A DNA stretch of 60,658 nt from Pseudomonadota bacterium (GTDB taxonomy: Bacteria; Pseudomonadota; Gammaproteobacteria; Xanthomonadales; Xanthomonadaceae): positions 1 to 60,658 of the forward strand of contig JAFEEL010000010.1 of the NCBI GenBank assembly GCA_018241125.1. The letters are read 5' to 3'. Shown piece after piece: positions 55,037 to 60,658 of the stretch; position 1 is the first letter of the stretch; each line of letters opens with the position of its first letter. The notes beneath the pieces are model-generated. The model ran no database searches, was not told where the DNA came from, and saw nothing but the letters and a program-made list of their open reading frames with translations. Both the position numbers and the translations under genes were made by a program.

Positions 55037-55067
55037 GAAAAAAGCCGCGCCCGGCAAGGGCGCGGCC
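55037..55067 (-). terminator. Terminator of the His-rich protein gene
   Basis: Minus-strand stem GCCGCGCCC/GGGCGCGGC (arms 55044-55052 and 55058-55066) followed by TTTTTT, 26 bp after the stop of the His-rich gene. Confidence 0.9.
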
Positions 55068-55092
55068 ATCGCCTGACATCAGCCCGCCGCGA

Positions 55093-55410
55093 TCACTTGC
55101 CGGCTTTGTGGGCCTTGCGCGCGTGATGGTGCTTGGCGTGGTGCTTGCCATGATGTTTGGCGTGGTGCTTGCCGTGGCTCCAGCGCACGCATTTGCCGTT
55201 CTTGTGGCGCGTGCAGCGGGACTGGGCCTTGCCGTGGTGGCGGGCCTTGGCAGCGTGCTGGTGGTGGCTGCCAGCGGTGGGCGAGGCCATAGGCGCTTGC
55301 GCCGGGGCGCTGGCGGGCGCCGGCTGCGCGGCCGGCGCGGCGGATTGCGCGAAGGCGGCGCTGGCAAACACGGACAGGGCAAAAGCGAGCAGGGCGGGAC
55401 GCAGGTTCAT
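55093..55410 (-). CDS. Small exported His/Lys/Ala-rich protein
   Basis: 105 aa. Signal peptide (LRPALLAFALSVFASAAFAQ), an Ala/Pro linker, then a strongly basic tail in which HH and KHHAKHHGKHH words recur, with two cysteines (SRCTRHKNGKCVRW). The clear signal, its own terminator and a ribosome site (GAGGAAT) support a real gene. The tail could bind divalent metals or polyanions; this is inference and no family is assigned. It is not antisense to any better candidate. Confidence 0.7.
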   Translation of the reverse strand: MNLRPALLAFALSVFASAAFAQSAAPAAQPAPASAPAQAPMASPTAGSHHQHAAKARHHGKAQSRCTRHKNGKCVRWSHGKHHAKHHGKHHAKHHHARKAHKAGK

Positions 55411-55726
55411 CGGGATTCCTCGGGCGGACGTTGGGAAGGGTGGAGCGGTGGTGGTGGCAAGTTCACCATGCGCCGTTGCGGTGACGGTTGCACTGGCCGG
55501 ATCATGACGGAAATTTCATCCGCTCTCGCAGGATGGCGGCGACCTTCTGCGCGACCATTCACGTGGCGTTGCCTTGGCGTGGTTGTCGAACCGTTGGCGG
55601 GCGATTCGAGGCGGCGGGGTTGGCTTTTGCAGAATTCGGCGAAGCCCGTCACGGTGCCGACCGACCCCTGAGGGTGTAGGCTGCATTCGAACGCAAGCAA
55701 ATGCCGGGTCAGTTCGGGGGAAATGC
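55411..55726. other. 316-bp divergent intergenic region, no gene seen
   Basis: It lies between the His-rich gene and the HD-GYP gene, which diverge. It must hold both promoters. I see no strong -10/-35 pair, RNA fold or repeat. Confidence 0.5.
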
Positions 55727-57241
55727 ATGTTTGCCAAGCAATCCACAGCCGCGCCGTCGCCTTCGTCCGCCCGCTGGCGGGTGTTGTTGGTGGACGACGA
55801 ACCCGACGTCCACACCATCACCAAGCTGGCGTTGTCGCGCTTCGAACTCGATGGCCGTCGACTGGAGTTCCTGCATGCCTACAGCGGCCAGCAGGCGCGC
55901 GAGATGCTGCGCAGCGAGCCGGACATCGCGCTGGCGGTGGTCGATGTGGTGATGGAAAACGAAACCGCCGGCCTCGAACTGGCCCGCTGGATGCGCCAGG
56001 ACCTGAACAACCACTTCACCCGCATCGTGTTGCGCACCGGTCAGCCGGGACAGGCGCCCGAGGAGCGGGTCATCGTCGAATACGACATCAACGACTACAA
56101 GGAAAAAACCGAGCTCGATCGCAAGAAGCTGTTCACTACGGTGTTTTCGGCGCTGCGCGCCTACCGCGACATCATGCGCATCGATGCCGCACGCCGCCAT
56201 GAGGAGCGCTTTCGCGTCGGTCTGGAAACCGTGCTGGCCGCATCGGCGCACGTGCTCGAACAACGCTCCATGCAGGCCTTCGCCTCGGGCCTGTTGCAAC
56301 AAGTGGCGTCGTTGTTGCATCTGGACGAGCGCGGCGTACTGGTGCGACTGTCCGCGCTGCATGCCAAATCGCGCTACGAGGTGCTGGCCAGCGTCGGGGA
56401 ATGTCTGGACGAGCGTGGTGAAATCGTCCCGGAGATCGTGCAGTCGCTGCAACAGGCCGAGGCCGCGCAGCGGCACATCCTCGTCGATGGCTCGTTCGTC
56501 GGGTATTTCCCATCGCAGCACGTCGCCGCATCCTTGCTGTATCTCAACGGCGTGGACGACGTCGATGAACTGGACATGCGCCTGATCGACATCTTCTCCA
56601 CGCATGTGTCGCTGGCGTTCGAGAACCTGTTGCTCAACAAGGAAATTTTCGACACCCAGGCCGAGCTGATCAACAAGCTCGGCAACGTGGTGGAGTCACG
56701 CTCGGCCGAGGCCGGCAACCATGTGCGGCGGATGGCCGAAGTGTGCTTCCTGCTGGCGCGCGCACTGGGCTATGACGAACCGGAGGCCGAGTTGGTGCGC
56801 CGCGCCGCGCCGATGCACGACATCGGCAAGGTCGCCATCCCCGATGTCGTGCTGTTGCATCCGGGCAAGCTCGATGCCGAGCAGTGGAAGGTGATGCAGC
56901 AGCATCCGAGCATCGGTTTCGACATCCTCAAAGGTTCCGAGCGACCGATCCTGGAGGCGGCCGCCACCATCGCCCACCAGCACCACGAGCGCTGGGACGG
57001 CAGCGGCTACCCGCAGGGCCTGCGCGGCAAGGACATCCACCCGCACGCGCGCATCGTCGCGGTGGCCGACGTATTCGATGCGCTCACCCACGAACGTTGT
57101 TACAAGCCGGCCTGGCCGCTGGAAGAGGTGATCGCCTACATGCGCGCCAACGTCGGCAGCCATCTGGATTCCGAGATCGTGCAGGCGCTGCTGGCCAACC
57201 TCGAACAGGTGCTGGCGGTGAACGAGAAGTTTCCGGATTGA
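55727..57241 (+). CDS. Response regulator with DUF3369 and HD-GYP domains
   Basis: 504 aa from ATG 55727 (MFAKQSTAAPSPSS) with TCGGGGGA upstream. Receiver domain about residues 18-140: LLVDDEPDVH, phospho-Asp in ALAVVDVVMENE (about 72), LRTGQPG, YDINDYKEKTELD. DUF3369 domain about 160-310. HD-GYP domain about 320-500 with MHDIGKVAIPD (about 363) and HHERWDGSGYPQGLRG, all metal and GYP residues present, so probably an active c-di-GMP phosphodiesterase. Convergent with a histidine kinase gene that may be its partner. Confidence 0.93.
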   Translation: MFAKQSTAAPSPSSARWRVLLVDDEPDVHTITKLALSRFELDGRRLEFLHAYSGQQAREMLRSEPDIALAVVDVVMENETAGLELARWMRQDLNNHFTRIVLRTGQPGQAPEERVIVEYDINDYKEKTELDRKKLFTTVFSALRAYRDIMRIDAARRHEERFRVGLETVLAASAHVLEQRSMQAFASGLLQQVASLLHLDERGVLVRLSALHAKSRYEVLASVGECLDERGEIVPEIVQSLQQAEAAQRHILVDGSFVGYFPSQHVAASLLYLNGVDDVDELDMRLIDIFSTHVSLAFENLLLNKEIFDTQAELINKLGNVVESRSAEAGNHVRRMAEVCFLLARALGYDEPEAELVRRAAPMHDIGKVAIPDVVLLHPGKLDAEQWKVMQQHPSIGFDILKGSERPILEAAATIAHQHHERWDGSGYPQGLRGKDIHPHARIVAVADVFDALTHERCYKPAWPLEEVIAYMRANVGSHLDSEIVQALLANLEQVLAVNEKFPD

Positions 57242-57418
57242 TGGTAGCCGTGAATGGTGAATGGTGAATGGTGAATGGTGAATCGTGAATGGTGAATCGT
57301 GAATCGTGAATGGTGAAAGCTTGAAGCAAGAGCTGAAATCGACCACGAGGTCGCGATCACACGTCCGTTTCACGATTCCCGGTTCCCGACTCAGCACTCA
57401 CGACTCACGACTCCCGTC
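57242..57418. repeat. Two-armed low-complexity element between convergent genes
   Basis: The left arm is GTGAATGGTGAATGGTGAAT, continuing with GTGAATCG variants, from about 57249 to 57318. After a roughly 50-base spacer, the right arm is TTCACGATTCCCGGTTCCCG, continuing with ACTCACGACTC words, up to 57420. The arms are in opposite sense and can pair. It fills the whole gap between the HD-GYP and kinase stops. Confidence 0.9.
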
Positions 57419-59404
57419 TCACCGCCCCGCCGGCACCCGGATCGCATAGTGCAGCCCCTGGCCCGGGACGCTGTCCACCGCGATGGTGCCGCCGAGCTTG
57501 CGGGTCACCAGGTTGTAGACGATGTTCGCCCCCAGCCCGCTGCCGCCCTGGCCGCGCTTGGTGGTGTAGAACGGGTCGAACAGGCGCTTGAGCGCCGCCG
57601 CATCCATGCCGATGCCGTCGTCGCGGTAGTCCAGCGCCAGCGCGTCGTCGTCGCGGCGGGCGGCGATGTGGATGTGCCCTTGTGCGACGTGTTCGAAGGC
57701 ATGCACCAGCGAGTTGATGACCAGATTGGTGAGGATCTGCGACAGCGCGCCGGGTACCGAGCGCACGCGCAGCGCCGGGTCGCAATCCACCGCGACCACG
57801 TGCGCGGTCTTTTTCAGCTTGGGCCGCAGCGATTGCAGGATTTCCTCGATGTATTCGGCCACCGCAATCTCGCGCACGTCCTCGCTGGATTGATCCACGG
57901 CCACTTGCTTGAAGCTGCGGATCAGGCTGCTGGCGCGCTGGGTGTTGTTGGTCAGGATGGTCAGGATTTCGTCCACCGCGTCCAGGTGTTCACGCAGGCC
58001 CTGTTCGGTGAGTGCCCCGGTGTCCAGGCGGCCACGCACGCCGCGGGTTTCCTCGGCCAGATGACTGGTCGCGGTCACGCAGATGCCCAGCGGAGTGTTG
58101 ACCTCGTGGGCGATGCCGGCCACCAGCGCGCCCAGTGAGGCAAGGTTTTCCTGCCGCAACAACTCGTCGTGCGCCAGCCCGAGGTCGGTCAGGGTCTTGT
58201 GCAGTTCGTCGTTCTTGGCCTGCAACGTCGCCCGGCCTGCCGCCATGCGCGCGTGGGCGGCCCGCAGTTCGTCGTCGGCCTGCTTGCGCGACAGCGCGGC
58301 GGCGATGTGGTCGGCCACGAAGCTGAGCAGTTTCAGGTCGTGTTCGTCGTAGGCGATGGCCGCGTCGTAGGTTTGCAAGGCGACCACGCCGAGCATGGCG
58401 TCCTGATAGACCAGCGGGGCGCCCATCCAGACGTTGAAATCGAGGTTGCCGATCACGTTCACCAGCTCGCCGGCCGTGAACAGCTCGCGAAACCGCACCT
58501 GATCGATGCACTGCGGCGCGCGCGATTTCATCACGTAGCCGGTCAGGCCGTCGCCGGCCGGCCGGCGGTACTCGGCCGGTGGCTTGGCGTCTTTTTCGTC
58601 CGCGTAGTAGGGAAATCCAACCATGCCGGTGGTCGGTTCGTACATCACCACCGCGAAATTGCGTGCGTACAACAGCTCGCCCATGATCGCGTGCAGGCCG
58701 GCGTAGAAGGCGTCGAGGCCAATGTCCTTGACCGACAGTGCGGAGATTTCGTACAGCACCTTCTGCAACTGCTCGCCGTGGCGACGCTCGGCGATTTCCG
58801 ACTCCAGGCTGGCGGTGCGCTCGGCGATGGCGCGCTCCAGCCGGGCAGCGAACTGCACACGCTCCACGGCGTCGGCGACGTGCTCGCTCATCAGCCCGAA
58901 CAGGGCGATGTCCTCTTCGGAATAGCGAAAGCCCGGCGCATAGCTTTGCACCACGATGGCGCCGAAGGTGATGCCGTCGTAACCCAGCAGTGGCATGCCC
59001 AGCCAGTGCTCGGCCGGGGCGCCGGCGCCGAAGCTGCGCCCTTGCGTGTTGCGGGCGACGATTTCCTCGCGGGTGATGGTCAGCGGTTTGCCGGAACGGA
59101 TCACCATCGCGGTCGGCGAAGCGTGGCTGGGCGGCAGCGGGAACAGGCGTTCCGGGTCGGGGATCTCGTCCTTCTCGTCAACCCGGTAGGCGAAACGGAT
59201 GCCGTGTGCGTTGGCGTCGTGCAGGGCGATGAAGAAGCTGCGCGCCGACATCAAGCGGGCGATGGCGGCGTGCACGGCCTGATAGAAGCCGCGCAGATCC
59301 TTGCAATGCGCCGAGCGCTTGCCGATGTCCAGCACCACCGACTGTACCGCCTCCAGGCGGGCCAGCCGTTGCGCCATCTGCGAAGCGGACAGAGCTTTGT
59401 CCAC
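57419..59404 (-). CDS. GAF-GAF sensor histidine kinase
   Basis: 661 aa, GTG start. Two GAF domains (about residues 25-195 and 225-385), a coiled coil (about 385-425), a histidine-phosphotransfer segment with His in GIAHEVNTPLG (about 433), and a HATPase domain with N box LVINSLVHAFEH, G1 DDGIGMD and G2 GGSGLGANIVYNL. There is no transmembrane segment, so it probably senses an intracellular ligand. Convergent with the HD-GYP regulator across a repeat. Confidence 0.92.
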   Translation of the reverse strand: MDKALSASQMAQRLARLEAVQSVVLDIGKRSAHCKDLRGFYQAVHAAIARLMSARSFFIALHDANAHGIRFAYRVDEKDEIPDPERLFPLPPSHASPTAMVIRSGKPLTITREEIVARNTQGRSFGAGAPAEHWLGMPLLGYDGITFGAIVVQSYAPGFRYSEEDIALFGLMSEHVADAVERVQFAARLERAIAERTASLESEIAERRHGEQLQKVLYEISALSVKDIGLDAFYAGLHAIMGELLYARNFAVVMYEPTTGMVGFPYYADEKDAKPPAEYRRPAGDGLTGYVMKSRAPQCIDQVRFRELFTAGELVNVIGNLDFNVWMGAPLVYQDAMLGVVALQTYDAAIAYDEHDLKLLSFVADHIAAALSRKQADDELRAAHARMAAGRATLQAKNDELHKTLTDLGLAHDELLRQENLASLGALVAGIAHEVNTPLGICVTATSHLAEETRGVRGRLDTGALTEQGLREHLDAVDEILTILTNNTQRASSLIRSFKQVAVDQSSEDVREIAVAEYIEEILQSLRPKLKKTAHVVAVDCDPALRVRSVPGALSQILTNLVINSLVHAFEHVAQGHIHIAARRDDDALALDYRDDGIGMDAAALKRLFDPFYTTKRGQGGSGLGANIVYNLVTRKLGGTIAVDSVPGQGLHYAIRVPAGR

Positions 59405-59483
59405 GAGCGCCCCCCAACGTCCGACGCCAAGCCGCGCGGCGCCACCTGGACATAACCGGATGCGGGCGCACGACCGAGGCGAC

Positions 59484-59489
59484 TAGAAT
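59484..59489 (+). promoter_or_regulatory. -10-like box of arginase gene
   Basis: TAGAAT 46 bases before the arginase ATG; a GAGGAG ribosome site follows at 59524-59529. No good -35. Confidence 0.35.
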
Positions 59490-59534
59490 GCCAGTGTTCG
59501 CCCGCCTGCGGCGATTTTTCTCCGAGGAGCCCCG

Positions 59535-60461
59535 ATGTCCGGCAACGCACACCGAACCGTCGCCCTGATCGGCGCCCCCACCGACATCGGCGCCGGCGCC
59601 CGCGGCGCATCGATGGGCCCCGAGGCCCTGCGCGTGGCTGGCATCGTGCAAGCCCTGCGCGAACGCGGGCTGGACGTGCTCGATCGCGGCAATCTGGTCG
59701 GCCCCTCCAATCCGTGGCTGCCGCCGGTCGATGGCTATCGCCACCTCGATGAAGTGGTGGCGTGGAACCGACTGGTGTTGGGCGCGATCGGCGACGAACT
59801 GGCCGGTGGTCACTTGCCGATCCTTCTGGGCGGCGACCACTGCCTGGGCACCGGCTCGATCACCGCGGTGGCGCGCTGGTGCCGGCAGCGCGGCAAGAAC
59901 CTGCGCGTGCTGTGGCTGGACGCGCACGCCGATTTCAACACCCACCTGATCACCCCTTCAGGCAACATCCATGGCATGCCGGTGGCGTGCCTGTGCGGTA
60001 TCGGCCCGCAGGCGCTGACTCATCTGGACGGCAGCGCCCCGGCGATCACCCCCGACGTGCTGCGGCAGATCGGTATCCGCTCGGTCGATGCGGGCGAGAA
60101 GCGGCTGGTCAAGCAGCACGGCGTGGACATCTACGACATGCGCTACATCGACGAGATCGGCGTCAAGCGGGTGATGGAAGAAGCGCTGGAAGGCGTGGAT
60201 GCCAATACCCACCTGCATGTGAGCTTCGATGTGGATTTTCTCGATCCGGCGATCGCCCCGGGCGTGGGTACCACCGTGCCGGGCGGGCCGAACTATCGCG
60301 AAGCGCAACTGGTGATGGAGATGATCGCCGACACCGGGCGGCTGGGTTCGCTGGACATCGTCGAGCTCAACCCCGCCTTCGACGACCACAACCGTACCGC
60401 GGCGCTGGCCGTGGACTTGGTCGAGAGCCTGTTCGGCAAGTCGACCTTGATGCGTGACTGA
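59535..60461 (+). CDS. rocF: Arginase
   Basis: 308 aa. It hydrolyses arginine to ornithine and urea. The manganese-binding motifs of the ureohydrolase family are complete: GGDHCLG, WLDAHADFNTH and SFDVDFLDP, and the loop SGNIHGMP is typical of arginase rather than agmatinase, as is LGAPTDIGAGARGASMGP-type start. With putA in the window it would feed ornithine into proline/glutamate metabolism. A GAGGAG site precedes the ATG. Confidence 0.93.
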   Translation: MSGNAHRTVALIGAPTDIGAGARGASMGPEALRVAGIVQALRERGLDVLDRGNLVGPSNPWLPPVDGYRHLDEVVAWNRLVLGAIGDELAGGHLPILLGGDHCLGTGSITAVARWCRQRGKNLRVLWLDAHADFNTHLITPSGNIHGMPVACLCGIGPQALTHLDGSAPAITPDVLRQIGIRSVDAGEKRLVKQHGVDIYDMRYIDEIGVKRVMEEALEGVDANTHLHVSFDVDFLDPAIAPGVGTTVPGGPNYREAQLVMEMIADTGRLGSLDIVELNPAFDDHNRTAALAVDLVESLFGKSTLMRD

Positions 60462-60470
60462 CCGACCGCT

Positions 60471-60501
60471 TCACCTCCCCCGCGACTGCGGGGGAAGGTG
60501 A
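60471..60501. repeat. Palindrome downstream of arginase
   Basis: TCACCTCCCCCGC-GACT-GCGGGGGAAGGTGA, a near-perfect stem of 13-14 bp without a T-run. It resembles dispersed palindromes in this lineage and may protect the arginase mRNA end. Confidence 0.7.
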
Positions 60502-60528
60502 GCCACCGCTGGCGATCCGCATCGCCTT

Positions 60529-60658
60529 TAGCAGGCTGTTGAAAAACAGCCTGCTGATGCGATCCATGGACGGATCGCACGCCAATCAAACACGCAAGTG
60601 TTTGATTTGGCGGAGCCGAGTACGGGCATGTACCGGACTCGGCGCGTTGAAAAAGGGC
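60529..60658. repeat. MITE-like element, second copy (cut by window edge)
   Basis: 130 bases almost identical to the first 129 of the copy at 27114-27270; the only difference seen is one extra T (GTTTGATTTGG against GTTTGATTGG). Same orientation. Confidence 0.92.

Noticed and set aside
57242-57418. CRISPR or minisatellite array
   Set aside because: Words of 7-9 bases with no spacers, in opposed arms; better described as a low-complexity inverted element.

Overview
The window is a stretch of GC-rich gammaproteobacterial chromosome that most resembles the Xanthomonadales (Xanthomonadaceae/Rhodanobacteraceae). This placement is inferred from gene content and from repeat families; no search was run. 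Supporting signs are a XanB2/FkbO-type chorismatase, the algR-hemC pair, polA beside a DUF2782 gene and an sX13-like small RNA, many REP-like palindromes of the GTGGGAGCGGC type, and dense GTGA/ATGA gene overlaps.

Layout. 1-2779: end of an IS30-type insertion sequence abutting a low-GC UvrD-type helicase with an embedded nuclease (accessory). 2893-14853: housekeeping block with an AhpD-like protein, lipA, an S10 carboxypeptidase, heme A/O synthesis (ctaB-ctaA), a PAS-PAS-GGDEF cyclase, hemF, a chorismatase, and an S9 peptidase with a small membrane protein. 14993-18617: YcgL and a large membrane-anchored ankyrin protein. 18660-25329: a SoeABC-type sulfite:quinone oxidoreductase operon with an SLC13/TrkA-C transporter between soeA and soeB. 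25378-27041: algR-hemC. 27114-27270: a MITE-like element, with a second copy at the right edge of the window. 27273-33582: carboxylesterase, periplasmic coiled-coil protein, degenerate GGDEF/EAL regulator, ackA and a MaoC-phosphotransacylase fusion. 33627-36181: tRNA-Ile2, rpoD, dtd. 36302-41722: a single very long low-GC DUF4011 helicase-nuclease gene (accessory, probably defence). 41789-47395: lipid A/LPS-type acyltransferase, glycosyltransferases and a methyltransferase. 47436-55410: rhodanese, putA, sX13-like sRNA, polA, DUF2782 protein, His-rich small protein. 55727-60461: HD-GYP response regulator, GAF-GAF histidine kinase, arginase.

How parts work together. Heme genes (hemC, hemF, ctaA, ctaB) and the Soe operon feed aerobic and sulfur-based respiration. 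PutA and arginase act in proline and arginine catabolism. Three signalling proteins (an intact GGDEF enzyme, an HD-GYP phosphodiesterase and a degenerate GGDEF-EAL protein) point to active cyclic-di-GMP signalling.

The most unusual aspect is the repeat landscape. Purine-rich low-complexity arms (GGGAGAC-like words facing CTCCCGT-like words) recur at about six places. They are inserted in frame inside soeB and polA, and they lie on both sides of the 5.4 kb helicase-nuclease gene. A second palindromic repeat is expanded in frame inside soeA. Together with the MITE and the REP doublets, these suggest a genome remodelled by small non-coding elements. GC statements are by eye, not computed.
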